A stretch of DNA of 64,000 nucleotides from Sarcina sp. DSM 11001 (lineage in GTDB: Bacteria > Bacillota > Clostridia > Lachnospirales > Lachnospiraceae), in NCBI RefSeq assembly GCF_900101015.1, contig NZ_FNFZ01000006.1, positions 1 through 64,000 on the forward strand. Reading direction: 5' to 3'. Below, piece after piece: positions 25,300 to 35,600 of this stretch. The stretch's first letter is position 1. The number at the start of each line of letters is the position of its first letter. Below the pieces are notes generated by a model, which did no database searches, was not told where the DNA came from, and saw nothing but the letters and a program-made list of their open reading frames with translations. The translations under genes were made by a program, and so were the position numbers.

Positions 25300-26442
25300 A
25301 TGGCAATCATCATGACAGAAGACCAGAAGGCAATGGTCGAGCTTGCGAAACAGTTTGCGGAGGGAGATATCGCTCCGTATTCTCAGGAGATGGATGAAAC
25401 AGGTCACATGCGTCCCGAGATCGTCGCCAAAATGGCTGAGTTGGGTTTCATGGGCATCAATATCCCTGAGGAGTACGGCGGAGCCGGTCTGGACGAGGTC
25501 ACCAAGATCCTGGTCATCGAGGAGATCGCAAAGGTCGACGCATCTGTCGCCGAACTGCTCTCCGTGCACACGCTGGTCAGCGACATTATCATGAAACGGG
25601 GCAACGAGGAGCAGAAAAAGAAATATCTTTCCCTCGCCAGTTCCGGCAAGGTCGGCGCCTTTGCGCTGACAGAGCCCGGCGCAGGTTCCGACGCGGCAGC
25701 CGCCAAGACCAAGGCTATTGCTGACGGCGATGACTATGTCATCGACGGCACCAAGTGCTTCATCTCCAATATGGGACAGGAGGAAGGCGACTATGTCGTT
25801 CTGATCGCCCTGACAGAGCCTGAGAAGAAGACAAAAGGCATGTCTGCCATCATCGTTGACCGCGGCACACCCGGATTCACTGTCGGAAAGACAGAGAACA
25901 AGATGGGCCTTCGCGCAGCACCGGTCTCGGAACTGATCTTTGAGAACTGCCGGGTTCCCAGGTCCAATCTCCTCGGACAGGAAGGCAAAGGCTTCATGAT
26001 CGCCATGGCAGCTCTTGACGGCGGACGTATCGGCATGGGCGCCCAGGCAGTCGGTATCGCGGAAGCTGCCATCGAAGCAGCTGTGAAGTACTCCGGCGAG
26101 CGTATTCAGTTTGGCAAACCGATCAACGCAAACCAGGGTATCCAGTGGTATCTGGCCGACATGGCTACCACGACAGAAGCGGCAAAGCTTCTGGTCTGGA
26201 ACGCTGCCAACCTCCGTCAGAACGGTTTCAACATCAACAAGGAAGCATCGATGGCGAAGTACTATGCTTCTGAGAATGCTGTTGCGGTCTGCAACCGTGC
26301 CCTTCAGATCCACGGAGGCTACGGCTACATGAAGGACTACGCAATCGAGCGGATGTACAGAGACGCCCGTATCGTTCCTCTTTACGAGGGCACCTCCGAA
26401 GTTCAGAAGATGGTCATTTCCAGGGCTGTCATCAACGGCTGA
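25300..26442 (+). CDS. Acyl-CoA dehydrogenase
   Basis: The protein has 380 aa, a standard length. FAD/acyl-CoA motifs: FALTEPGAGSDAAA, CFISNMGQEEGDYVV, MGAQAVGIAEAAIE, QIHGGYGYMKDY, and the catalytic Glu in LYEGTSEVQKM near residue 366. It would reduce or oxidise a short-chain acyl/enoyl-CoA pair. No etfAB genes accompany it here, so electron transfer proteins must lie elsewhere. It is the last gene of the cluster; AGGGAGGT precedes the ATG and a terminator follows. Confidence 0.95.
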   Translation: MAIIMTEDQKAMVELAKQFAEGDIAPYSQEMDETGHMRPEIVAKMAELGFMGINIPEEYGGAGLDEVTKILVIEEIAKVDASVAELLSVHTLVSDIIMKRGNEEQKKKYLSLASSGKVGAFALTEPGAGSDAAAAKTKAIADGDDYVIDGTKCFISNMGQEEGDYVVLIALTEPEKKTKGMSAIIVDRGTPGFTVGKTENKMGLRAAPVSELIFENCRVPRSNLLGQEGKGFMIAMAALDGGRIGMGAQAVGIAEAAIEAAVKYSGERIQFGKPINANQGIQWYLADMATTTEAAKLLVWNAANLRQNGFNINKEASMAKYYASENAVAVCNRALQIHGGYGYMKDYAIERMYRDARIVPLYEGTSEVQKMVISRAVING

Positions 26443-26618
26443 CGCCCTTTTTCGTACAGGACCTCCTTATCATTTCCGGACTTGTTTATGAGTCCTGGAA
26501 AGATAAGCAGGACAGTGAGATTTCGACTGGATAAGTTCCTCTCTCTACACCGTGCACACGGTCTGCTTATCCCAGGTTGGAACAGCTGTAGATCAAAATC
26601 GAAAGATCAGTGAGCACA

Positions 26619-26656
26619 GGGGAAAGTCCCGGGAAACCGGGGCTTTCCCTTTTTAA
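26619..26656 (+). terminator. Terminator of the acyl-CoA cluster
   Basis: GGGGAAAGTCCCGGG pairs with CCGGGGCTTTCCC and is followed by TTTTT. It lies about 180 bp after the dehydrogenase gene; the gap also has a small GTGCAC palindrome. Confidence 0.85.
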
Positions 26657-26810
26657 CGGCATGGAAGTAGTTTTGCAACCGGTTTCTTATTTGTGTATAA
26701 TAATGATGATTACAGATTTTTGAAAACACAACCGGCTCATTCTCGAAACTTCAGTCATGAGTTATCCGGTTTTCAAACAGGAGATTAGTTGGAATTCAGG
26801 AATTGGTAAT

Positions 26811-27158
26811 ATGAAAAAAATCCAAATAATTATCGATTTGGAGCGGACAGGAAAGAGACTGAAGGCTATAGCTGTACAAAAAGGATACAGTGTTAAGAGT
26901 ATTCAAGAATATCTGGGTCTGTCCTGTCCTCAACCGATTTACAGATGGTATAAGGGAATGATCCTCCCTTCTGTTGACCATCTTCTGATGCTGAGTGAGC
27001 TTTATCAAGTGCATATGGAAGATCTGCTGGTAAAGAAAAACATTAAGTTAAACATGAATATTGAGGATCGTGAGGAAAAGTCAGATATTATTTCAGATAT
27101 GAATTTTACAAAAAGAACCCTTCGCCTTCAGGCGTACTTCTTAAAGCTGTATGCTTAA
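26811..27158 (+). CDS. Small helix-turn-helix (XRE-like) protein
   Basis: The protein has 115 aa. The start at 26811 gives MKKIQIIIDLERTGKRL; AGGA precedes it weakly. An HTH is suggested by AVQKGYSVKSIQEYLGLSCPQPIYRWYKG, followed by MLSELYQVHMEDLLV, typical of XRE/Cro folds. The C-terminal tail is charged. The gene is AT-richer than its flanks and sits just before a nuclease-fold gene, so it may come from a mobile or accessory island. The target is unknown. Confidence 0.7.
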   Translation: MKKIQIIIDLERTGKRLKAIAVQKGYSVKSIQEYLGLSCPQPIYRWYKGMILPSVDHLLMLSELYQVHMEDLLVKKNIKLNMNIEDREEKSDIISDMNFTKRTLRLQAYFLKLYA

Positions 27159-27267
27159 AATTCATTGGATTAACCGTCCAATGACAATTACAGTTAAACC
27201 TCCTACGATTGATTCGAACACGGTGTTAAGAATCCGGTATCTTTAAATCATGAGGAGGCAGACACGA

Positions 27268-28707
27268 ATGACAAGAGGAAAAATCATTTATCTTGACAGT
27301 GATCAAAAAGCATACAGTACAATCGAATTTAATGGAGATATGTATCCTGAAGGACATGGAGATGAAATCCTCGAGAGATTTGAGGAGAATTATTTTACAA
27401 GTTTCACAGTTTATGAAAACTTTGTTTTCAGGTTTAATAAAAGAAACTTCGGTTATCCGGAAAAACTGATACACTCCCTTTCCTGCAGCCAGACCGGTGT
27501 TATTGATGTAACAGGAAACTGGACAGATTACCTGTATATAATTAATGAGTCCACCCAAAAATGGATCATATTGGACGAGGAGGGAACTAAGGATCTTCCT
27601 GACCAGACATTGGGAGTTGTAAGTTTTAAAAGTGTAGAGAATGTAATACAGAAGAAATCGGAATCCGTATCGGATCAAACCAGCGTAGTATTACATCGAT
27701 CAGAAGAACCCGCATTTGTATCGGAATCAGCACCTTTCAGGAAGGCAGTGAGTAATAATCCTGCGATTGGTACGCCGTATGATGATGCATACCGTACACT
27801 GCTTAACGACTGTGAGCGCCTTATTATCCCTGTCATCAACGAAGTGTTTGGAAAAGATTATCGGGGAGACGAAAGGATTATCCATCATCCGGATATTCAT
27901 TTTATTAACAGACAGGATGGGACTGAAGAAAAACGCATCACAGACAGTATCTTTACAATTTCCAGTAAAACTGATGAAAAATACCTTATGGAGTGTCAGT
28001 CTTATGGGGACAGCAGTCTGCTCGTCAGGATTTTTGAGTACATCACTCAGGAAGCGATTGATGGCAGTGAAATGTCAGGGAGTGTGCTAAAAGTTACTAT
28101 TCCGCATGCGGGTGTACTTTTTCTTAGAAGCACTGGGAAAACACCTGATCAAATGAACGTTTTCATTGTAACGCCTGGAGGAAACTGTTCTTTCGATATT
28201 CCTGTGATGAAGATACAGTCTTATTCCATAGATCAGATTGTCAAACGAAAACTGTATTTCCTGTTGCCGTTTTATATTTTTAATCATGAAAAGTATTTTT
28301 CTGAATATGAAAAAGATGAGAAAAGTCGTTCATCTCTTCAAGGTGAGTACATAAGAATTATGGAGTTGTTGGATCAGGCGGTAAAAGAGAAGGAGATTTC
28401 TTATTATTACCGCCGCACAATTATTGATATGATGAAAAAGGTTTTGGACAACATAGCCAGAAATTATGAGAATGTTAAAGAGGAGGTGAAGAAAATCGTG
28501 GGCGGTGAGATTTTGGAGCATGAAGGTAAAACGATCTATAACGAAGGAAAAGAAGAAGGACACATTGAAGGAAAAGCAGATGGAGAAGCACTGGTATCTA
28601 AACTGATGAGTATTTTGTTTAAAGAGAATAAGATTGAAGATGCAAAAAAGGCAGCGGAAGACAGTAACTATCTCCATCTTCTGTTAAAACAGTACAACAT
28701 TGAGTAG
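27268..28707 (+). CDS. PD-(D/E)XK-like (Rpn/transposase-type) protein
   Basis: The protein has 479 aa from ATG 27268, with GAGGAGG nine bases upstream. The N-terminal 150 residues are a poorly conserved beta-rich region. Then TPYDDAYRTLLND, ITDSIFTISSK and YLMECQSYGD give the D...E-x-Q pattern of PD-(D/E)XK nuclease-fold proteins of the Rpn/'transposase-like' group. The C-terminus is helical with GKxxGxxEG-type repeats (EGKTIYNEGKEEGHIEGKADG), typical of these families. Low GC suggests transfer. The function of this group is unsettled: recombination or phage defence have been proposed. Confidence 0.7.
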   Translation: MTRGKIIYLDSDQKAYSTIEFNGDMYPEGHGDEILERFEENYFTSFTVYENFVFRFNKRNFGYPEKLIHSLSCSQTGVIDVTGNWTDYLYIINESTQKWIILDEEGTKDLPDQTLGVVSFKSVENVIQKKSESVSDQTSVVLHRSEEPAFVSESAPFRKAVSNNPAIGTPYDDAYRTLLNDCERLIIPVINEVFGKDYRGDERIIHHPDIHFINRQDGTEEKRITDSIFTISSKTDEKYLMECQSYGDSSLLVRIFEYITQEAIDGSEMSGSVLKVTIPHAGVLFLRSTGKTPDQMNVFIVTPGGNCSFDIPVMKIQSYSIDQIVKRKLYFLLPFYIFNHEKYFSEYEKDEKSRSSLQGEYIRIMELLDQAVKEKEISYYYRRTIIDMMKKVLDNIARNYENVKEEVKKIVGGEILEHEGKTIYNEGKEEGHIEGKADGEALVSKLMSILFKENKIEDAKKAAEDSNYLHLLLKQYNIE

Positions 28708-28836
28708 AAGTATGTTTTGTGGTAATAGTCTCACTAGTAAAAGACCATGGAACCCTAAAACTTTCGCTGAGTCATTGAGTGACCGGAAAAACACAGCAGA
28801 GACTGCAAATATTGCATTATTGTATACAAATTTCCA

Positions 28837-28864
28837 TTGACTTCCCTTCCAAGACGTGTATAAT
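28837..28864 (+). promoter_or_regulatory. Promoter of dapL
   Basis: TTGACT (28837-28842), a 16-nt spacer and TATAAT (28859-28864). Predicted start near 28871, about 96 nt before the dapL ATG. Confidence 0.75.
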
Positions 28865-28877
28865 GTGTTTTAGAGCA

Positions 28878-28925
28878 AAGGCGCTTGAGGAAACAGAATA
28901 TCCGTTTCTTCGGGTGCCTTTTTTT
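28878..28925 (+). terminator. Leader terminator (possible attenuator) before dapL
   Basis: AAAGGCGCTTGAGGAAAC pairs along its whole length (with wobbles) to GTTTCTTCGGGTGCCTTT, followed by TTTT. It starts only about 7 nt after the predicted transcription start. It therefore either attenuates dapL or yields a short RNA. The upstream gene at 27268 reads in the same direction but is separated from it by this promoter. Confidence 0.75.
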
Positions 28926-28966
28926 GTTTTTTCGGCGTATCCTGTGTCTGACTGGAGGATCTGTAC

Positions 28967-30184
28967 ATGGTAGCTGCAAATCAGGACTATCTCAAGCTCC
29001 CGGGGAGCTATCTGTTTTCAACAGTGGCAAAAAAGACAAAAGCCTATACGGACGCGCATCCCGGGGCGCGGATCATCCGTCTCGGGATCGGGGATGTGAC
29101 CCTGCCGCTCCCGCAGGCTGTGATAGAAGCTCTTCACCGGGCAGTGGATGAGCAGGCAGACGCGGCGACATTCCGCGGGTATGCACCGGATCTGGGCTAT
29201 GATTTTCTGCGGGAGACCATCGCGGAACAGGATTTCCGTGCGAGGGGCTGCGATATTGCGGCAGACGAGATCTTTATCTCAGACGGAGCCAAGAGCGACT
29301 GCGCGAATATCCAGGAGATTTTTGAAAAAGACGCCCGGATCGCTGTCTGTGATCCGGTCTATCCGGTTTATGTCGACAGTAATGTCATGGCCGGCAGGGC
29401 CGGGACTTATGATGCCGGAACACAGATCTGGAGCCGGGTCCTCTACATGCCCTGTACAAGAGAGAACGGCTTTGCGCCGCAGCTTCCGGATGAGGCACCG
29501 GACCTGATCTATCTGTGTTTTCCCAATAATCCGACCGGCGCCGCGGTGACAAAGGATTTCCTGCAGGAGTGGGTCGACTACGCCAACCGCATCGGTGCTG
29601 TCATCCTGTACGATGCGGCCTATGAAGCCTATATTTCAGAAGAAGGGATCCCCCATTCGATCTATGAGTGTGAGGGGGCCAGGACCTGCGCCATTGAGAT
29701 GCGCTCTTTTTCCAAAAACGCGGGATTCACCGGGCTGCGGCTGGGCGCCACGGTCATCCCCAGGGATCTCAAGGACAAAAACGGACAGGCCTTCCATCCC
29801 CTCTGGGCGAGGCGGCACGGTACAAAGTATAACGGTGCTCCCTATATCGTCCAGCGCGCAGGCGAGGCCTGCTATTCTCCGGAAGGAAAGAAGCAGATCG
29901 CGGACATGATCGGGCACTACATGAAAAACGCCCACTATATCCGCGACAGCCTGAAATCCTTCGGCTATGAGGTCTCCGGCGGTGTCAACTCGCCTTACAT
30001 CTGGCTCCGCACACCGGAGAATATGACCAGTTGGGAGTTTTTTGATCATCTTCTTGAAAAGGCCAATGTCATCGGCACACCCGGCAGCGGATTCGGCCCG
30101 GCGGGCGAGCATTATTTCAGGCTGACCGCCTTCGGTACCTATGAAAACAGCGTGGAGGCGATGGAGAGGATCCGGAAGCTGTAA
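28967..30184 (+). CDS. dapL: LL-diaminopimelate aminotransferase
   Basis: The protein has 405 aa, the DapL length. It makes LL-diaminopimelate from tetrahydrodipicolinate with glutamate, for lysine and peptidoglycan. PLP class I/II motifs: RLGIGDVTLPLP, TFRGYAPDLGYDFLRE, FPNNPTGA, the Schiff-base Lys in RSFSKNAGFTGLRLG, and FRLTAFGTYEN at the C-terminus. GGAGG precedes the start. It has its own promoter with a leader terminator. It is followed at 89 bp by purA. Confidence 0.96.
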   Translation: MVAANQDYLKLPGSYLFSTVAKKTKAYTDAHPGARIIRLGIGDVTLPLPQAVIEALHRAVDEQADAATFRGYAPDLGYDFLRETIAEQDFRARGCDIAADEIFISDGAKSDCANIQEIFEKDARIAVCDPVYPVYVDSNVMAGRAGTYDAGTQIWSRVLYMPCTRENGFAPQLPDEAPDLIYLCFPNNPTGAAVTKDFLQEWVDYANRIGAVILYDAAYEAYISEEGIPHSIYECEGARTCAIEMRSFSKNAGFTGLRLGATVIPRDLKDKNGQAFHPLWARRHGTKYNGAPYIVQRAGEACYSPEGKKQIADMIGHYMKNAHYIRDSLKSFGYEVSGGVNSPYIWLRTPENMTSWEFFDHLLEKANVIGTPGSGFGPAGEHYFRLTAFGTYENSVEAMERIRKL

Positions 30185-30272
30185 ATCCGGAGAAATCGGG
30201 TAAATTCGCCATTAGAATGTTCTGCATAACGTATTTTTATAAAAATATTAAAGACGAGGTCGAGGAGCATAA

Positions 30273-31547
30273 ATGAGTAATTGTGTAATTGTCGGTATTA
30301 ACTGGGGAGATGAGGGAAAGGGCAGGATGGTAGATCTGCTGACCCGGGGGTATGACCTTGTCGTGCGCTATCAGGGCGGCGGAAACGCCGGACATACTGT
30401 TGTGAATGAAAAGGGAAAATTCGCCCTCCATCTGCTACCTTCCGGCGTATTCAGGAGCGGTGTCACCAACATTCTCGGGAACGGAGTCGCCTTTGATCCT
30501 GAGAACCTCTGGAAAGAAATGGAGGAAGTGCGTTCAAAGGGTGTGGAGCTCACACCGGAGAACCTGAAGATCAGCAGCAGGGCGTCCCTGCTCCTTCCCT
30601 GGCACAGGGAGCTGGATGCGCTGGAGGAAACGCGTCTCGCTGACAAGCAGTACGGATCCACGAAACAGGGGATCGCGCCTTTTTATTCCGATAAATACCA
30701 GAAAAAGACCGTTCTTGCCGGTGAGCTTTTTTATCCTGAGGAACTCAAAGATCATCTGAAGGATCTGATGGAGTGGAAGAATCTGACGCTGACAAAAGTA
30801 TATGGAGCCAGACCCTGGACGATGGAGATGCTTGAGAAATGGATCCATGATTTCTGCGAGCCCGTCAGACCCTTTATCTGTGATACGGCGGCCTTTCTGG
30901 AGCAGGCTGTGGAGGCAGACAAAAAGATTCTGTTCGAAGCGCAGCTGGGCGCTCTCCGGGACCTGGACTACGGCATCTATCCCTACACGACCTCTTCCAA
31001 TACATTGGCGGCCTATGCGCCGATCGGCTCAGGCCTGCCGTCTGCCCGGATCGATGAAGTGATCGGTGTAGTCAAAGCCTATTCCACCTGCGTGGGCGAG
31101 GGACCGTTTGTCTGTGAGATGTTTGGAGAAGAAGCTGAAAAACTCCGCGAAGCCGGCGGGGAATATGGAGCCAAAACAGGCAGGCCCCGCCGCGTGGGTC
31201 CTATTGACCTTGTCGCCACCCGTTACGGCGTCAAAGTGCAGGCGGCTACGCAGATCGCCCTGACGAAACTGGATGTGCTCAGCTATATGGACAGGATCCC
31301 TGTCTGCGCCCGGTACCGGATAAACGGGAAGGAGACGGACCGTTTCCCCTTCCCCACCGAGCTGGATAAGGCTGAACCCGTGATCACCTGGATGGACGGC
31401 TGGAAATGTGATATTTCCGGAGTCAGACACTGGGAGGACCTGCCGCGGGAAGCCAGGGACTACGTGACCTGTATTGAAGAGGCTGTCAAGTGCCCCGTGA
31501 CTTATGTGTCCGTGGGACCGGAGCGGGACAGTATAATTTTCAGATGA
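30273..31547 (+). CDS. purA: Adenylosuccinate synthetase
   Basis: The protein has 424 aa, complete. It couples GTP hydrolysis to adenylosuccinate formation from IMP and aspartate. Motifs: INWGDEGKGR near the N-terminus (GTP/catalytic loop, Asp and Lys), GGGNAGHTVV, GSTKQGIAPFYSDK, TGRPRRVGPIDLVATRYG and the C-terminal TYVSVGPERDSIIFR. GAGGAG precedes the ATG. It may be co-transcribed with dapL, and is followed by a terminator. Confidence 0.97.
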   Translation: MSNCVIVGINWGDEGKGRMVDLLTRGYDLVVRYQGGGNAGHTVVNEKGKFALHLLPSGVFRSGVTNILGNGVAFDPENLWKEMEEVRSKGVELTPENLKISSRASLLLPWHRELDALEETRLADKQYGSTKQGIAPFYSDKYQKKTVLAGELFYPEELKDHLKDLMEWKNLTLTKVYGARPWTMEMLEKWIHDFCEPVRPFICDTAAFLEQAVEADKKILFEAQLGALRDLDYGIYPYTTSSNTLAAYAPIGSGLPSARIDEVIGVVKAYSTCVGEGPFVCEMFGEEAEKLREAGGEYGAKTGRPRRVGPIDLVATRYGVKVQAATQIALTKLDVLSYMDRIPVCARYRINGKETDRFPFPTELDKAEPVITWMDGWKCDISGVRHWEDLPREARDYVTCIEEAVKCPVTYVSVGPERDSIIFR

Positions 31548-31645
31548 TCCTTATTTTGACAGCATTCATAATTTCAATTTCCCATGAGAAAGAGAGAATA
31601 TGAAAATGAAACTATGAATGCCGACAGCAGTAAACCATGAACAGT

Positions 31646-31680
31646 GAAAAACGTCCTGATAAAAGGGCGTTTTTTATTTC
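31646..31680. terminator. Bidirectional terminator between purA and the alkylation-repair gene
   Basis: AAAACGTCCT and AGGGCGTTTT form the stem, with TTTTTTATTT on one side and an A-run on the other. It therefore suits both convergent genes. Confidence 0.75.
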
Positions 31681-31683
31681 CAT

Positions 31684-32376
31684 TTATTTCTTTTTTATTT
31701 TCAGGCTCTTGAGGTATTCCTTCTGCTCCGGCGCGATGCGGTAACTTTCCACGGCTTTCTGGATCGCTTTATTGTGTGTCCAGACATCCAGTCTGCGGCC
31801 TTCAATGTACGGCAGTACAGCATCATACTGCTTTGCCAGGGCAGTAGCGAAATACCAGGCGGTCATCATGTTTACATAGTATTCTTCTGACCGGATACCG
31901 GAGACCATTTCCGGATATGCCCTGTCGAAATCTTCGTTCAGGAAATGCTCCATCAGCATCCCGACCGCAAAACGGATCGTGTAGGTCTGGTCAGAGCATA
32001 TCCATATTTTTACAGGATTCAGCAGCTCCTGCCGGTGCTTTTTAAACACCTTCGGCGACAGCTGGTCGCAGGTCGCCCAATTATCTATATAGGGCAGAAA
32101 ACGACTCACTTCTTCGATGCATTTTTCATAGTCCTTCATTTCTGAAAGAATGAAGGCGTGAAGCTGATTTTCGTCAAAATACTGATGGGGCAGATCATCC
32201 AGAAAAGCGGAGATATCGTCTCTTTTGATCAGCTTTTTTGCGTATTTTCTGAGTTCCGGAGTCCGCACTCCGATGATGGAATCCGCGGCGGCGGTCGGGA
32301 TCAGCTTTGCCTGAAAATCCCGGTATTTTTTATCCTGAAGCAGGAACAGGTCTTTTCTGATTTCTTCTGTCAGCAT
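31684..32376 (-). CDS. DNA alkylation repair protein (AlkD-like HEAT-repeat)
   Basis: The protein has 230 aa from the ATG at 32376, which has AAGGAG at correct distance; six upstream codons are excluded. It is all-helical. Seen: LIPTAAADSIIGVRTPELRKYAKKL, DENQLHAFILSE, YIDNWATCDQLSPKVFKK, YYVNMMTAWYFATALAK and LDVWTHNKAIQKAVESYRI. These are the family pattern, with the conserved DNWATCD and Trp/Asp positions. AlkD-type glycosylases remove N3/N7-alkylpurines without base flipping. Monocistronic. Confidence 0.9.
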   Translation of the reverse strand: MLTEEIRKDLFLLQDKKYRDFQAKLIPTAAADSIIGVRTPELRKYAKKLIKRDDISAFLDDLPHQYFDENQLHAFILSEMKDYEKCIEEVSRFLPYIDNWATCDQLSPKVFKKHRQELLNPVKIWICSDQTYTIRFAVGMLMEHFLNEDFDRAYPEMVSGIRSEEYYVNMMTAWYFATALAKQYDAVLPYIEGRRLDVWTHNKAIQKAVESYRIAPEQKEYLKSLKIKKK

Positions 32377-32642
32377 GGGTACTCTCCTTGTCAAATGGAT
32401 CCTTTTATAAATATATTGTAATACAGATTTGCCGGATTTAAAGAAGAACAGGCTTACATTTCAGATTGCCTTTAAATTCAGGTGTTCTGTGCGACTTCCA
32501 ACGAAAAACCAGAAAAACCATTATTCCAAATCAGTTGAGTCAAGGGTTTTTTCGTGTTACTCTGACACTGCCGGTCAATTGTAATAATACAGTGCTTAGT
32601 GAGGCTGTTTGAAAGCGGGGAGAATACCCATAACAATCGAAA

Positions 32643-35600
32643 ATGAAAAAAAAGAAAAAGAAAAAAAGCGCGGCGGGAATCATTGAACAGTCGAATCCCA
32701 TGCCGCAAAATCCCGCGGCGGATCTGGAGACCTATCTGAAAAGCAGAATGAACGACCTTCCCTGCCGGGATCTGATCAGAAATATTTCCGTCAGTGAAAG
32801 CGGGGACGGGAAGAGCCTGAATGTGACGATCGTTCCAAAGTGCGGAGAGGCCGTCTCTTTAGGGACGCTGAAAATAAGCCTGGAAAACGTGAACGGATCT
32901 CTGTGGAAGAGAAAGAAAAAAGATGCCTGGGCTGGTCTGAAAGGGTATCGTCCCAAAGTTGATCCTAAACTCTCCGGGAGGATCCTGGAGGAGGCAAATG
33001 CCTGTCTGACCGCCTGGAGGGAGGACCACCCCTTCTCTGACGAGTTGAGATCCGACCTGTTTTCTCAGAAGGCTTACGGATTTTTGAGTCCGGGGAAAAT
33101 CAATACACTTCGTTTCCTTGCGGGAGAGAAGGTGCTCACCGGCCAGCGGACGGAGGTCCTTGCGGATGCTGTCCATATGGAGTTTAACGGGATCCCTTAT
33201 AAGGCGGTCTGTGCTCTCCCTGCAGGGACGATAAAGTTTACACTCTCGAAAGCAGACTTTCTCCTGCATCAGTTTGAACTTGTGCGGAAGGAGATCCGGA
33301 CAAAAGAAGCGATCGGCGGGTACCTGACAGAAAAAGGGATCCCCGGGGAGGTGCAGTATGCGGGGAAACCGGGGACCTTCTGTCTCTTATTTGATTTTGC
33401 CCTCAGCAGGGAAAAGGAAACCGTCACTGTCGGGACAGCCTTCCGGAGGATCGTGATGACCGCCTACAGGAATGCCAGGGACAGGGAGAGACAAAGGGAA
33501 GAGAAACTTGAAAAGTACCTGAAGACATGCCCCTGGTACGGGACTTTTGTGGCTCAGGCCGTCCTGACAAGCCTGGAAGAAAACAAAAAGCGGCTGACCA
33601 GAGGGCAGCTTGTCAATCTGCTGAGAGGTGTGAATGTCTCTGCCGATTATGTTTTTGGAGAATACTCTGGAAAGTATAACCTGATGCCAAAGTCCGAAGT
33701 CAGAGAGGTCGTTGACTGCCTGGTCCGGTTCGGCATCGTCGGCGAATGGCGCGTACACGGGGAATATCAGGATTACTATACCTGTTTTGTCACACCGGAG
33801 GGGAAGTTTTTTGAACGCCTGCAGAGTGAAGCAGTCCCGAAGAAGAGGCCGGTCACTGAACAGGAATATCATCTTGTCTTAACAGCTGTGAGGGAAGATA
33901 TCCCGAGGCTTGAAGATAAGGAGAAGCAAAAGCTCCTGCAGGCGGCCGTAAGCATGCGGAGCCTCTTTTTGACCGACCCGGAGCTTATTCTGGACTGCGT
34001 AGAGCAGATGGGAGAGCCCGCGGCAGAATACCTGCGTGACCAATACAAAAACGAAGAGACCAGGACGGATAAAAGGATCCTGAAGCTCCTGCTCAATGCC
34101 GCCTCCGGAAAGGGCAAAGAAGTCCCGAAAAACGGCCTGGATGCCTTCCGGGAAAGGAACGAGAAAAAACGGCGGAAAAAGGAGGAAGAGGAGAAACGGG
34201 ACAGGGAGCTGTTCCAGCTGGTCCTGACGGAGATCCCTGACAATTATGTCGATCTGTATCCCGCCGCCCGCCTGATGCACAGAAAATTTGTCCTCCACAT
34301 CGGACCGACCAATTCGGGCAAGACCCACGATGCGGTCCAGGAGCTGATGCGGGCAGATAACGGGATCTATCTGGCCCCGCTCCGTCTCCTTGCCTACGAG
34401 CAGTATGAGCGGCTGAACCGCGCGGAGTGCCCCTGTTCCCTGGTGACCGGCGAGGAGCAGTTTCTCATAGACGGGGCCAGACACCAGTCCTCCACCATCG
34501 AGATGGTCAGCTTAAAGACCCGCTACGAAGTGGCAGTGATCGATGAAGCGCAGATGATCGCGGACAGGTCCCGCGGCGGCGCCTGGACAGCGGCCATCAT
34601 GGGAGTCTGCGCGGATACAGTGTATGTCTGCGCGGCCCCGGAGGTGGAACAAAGACTTGTGGAGATCATCAAAGACTGCGGAGATGAATATAAAGTCGTC
34701 CACCACAGGAGGATGACGCCTCTTGAATACGAGGAAGAAAAATTCATCTTCCCGGACGATGTAAAGCCGGGGGATGCCCTGATCGTCTTTTCCCGGAGAA
34801 ATGTCCACGCCGTGGCGGCTCAGCTCTGGAAAAAACACGTCAGCTGCAGCATTATCTACGGCGCTCTTCCCTATGACGTGCGGCACAAACAGGCGGAGCT
34901 TTTCGCTGCGGGCAAGACCGATGTGGTGGTCGCCACAGATGCCATCGGCATGGGCATGAACCTTCCCATCAGACGTGTCGTCCTGATGGAGACCGTAAAA
35001 TATGACGGCTTTGAAAGGCGTTCCCTCACCTATGGGGAAATCAGGCAGATCATCGGCAGGGCGGGAAGATACGGCATCTACAATGTCGGATATGCAGCAG
35101 CTGCGGATGACGGTGAGAGGGTAAAAAAGGCTGTCCATAAGCGGCTTGACCCTATCGGGGAAGCGGTGATCGACTTTCCGGAGACACTCCTCACCGTTGA
35201 CGCCACCATCCTCGAACTCATCAAAAAATGGGAGCAGGTCATTCCGGCAAAGGGCTGGTGCAAAGAGTCCGTCGAGCATATGCACCGTATGGCGGAAATG
35301 ACGGAAGACCTGAATGCCCCCAAGCACCTGGCCTATGATTTTCTGACGATCCCCTTTGAAGACGAAAACGGAGAGCTTCTGCAGATCTGGCTGGATATTT
35401 TTGAAAAAGAGGTGCGGGGAAGAGAATACAGCATTTTTGATCAGGCCGCCGCAGTCGAACTGAAAAGCCCCTCCGCTGCTGATGCCATTGACGCGCTTGA
35501 ACAGCAGCACCGTGTCCTGGATCTGTATTACGCCCTGGCCCGCAAGTTCCAGCCCCTTGAGAGTACACTGGAATATATCATGGAAAAGAAAAGAGTCTGC

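Noticed and set aside
24925-26313. 462-codon minus-strand frame across the CoA-transferase and dehydrogenase genes
   Set aside because: It spans two well-supported genes and shows no protein motif.
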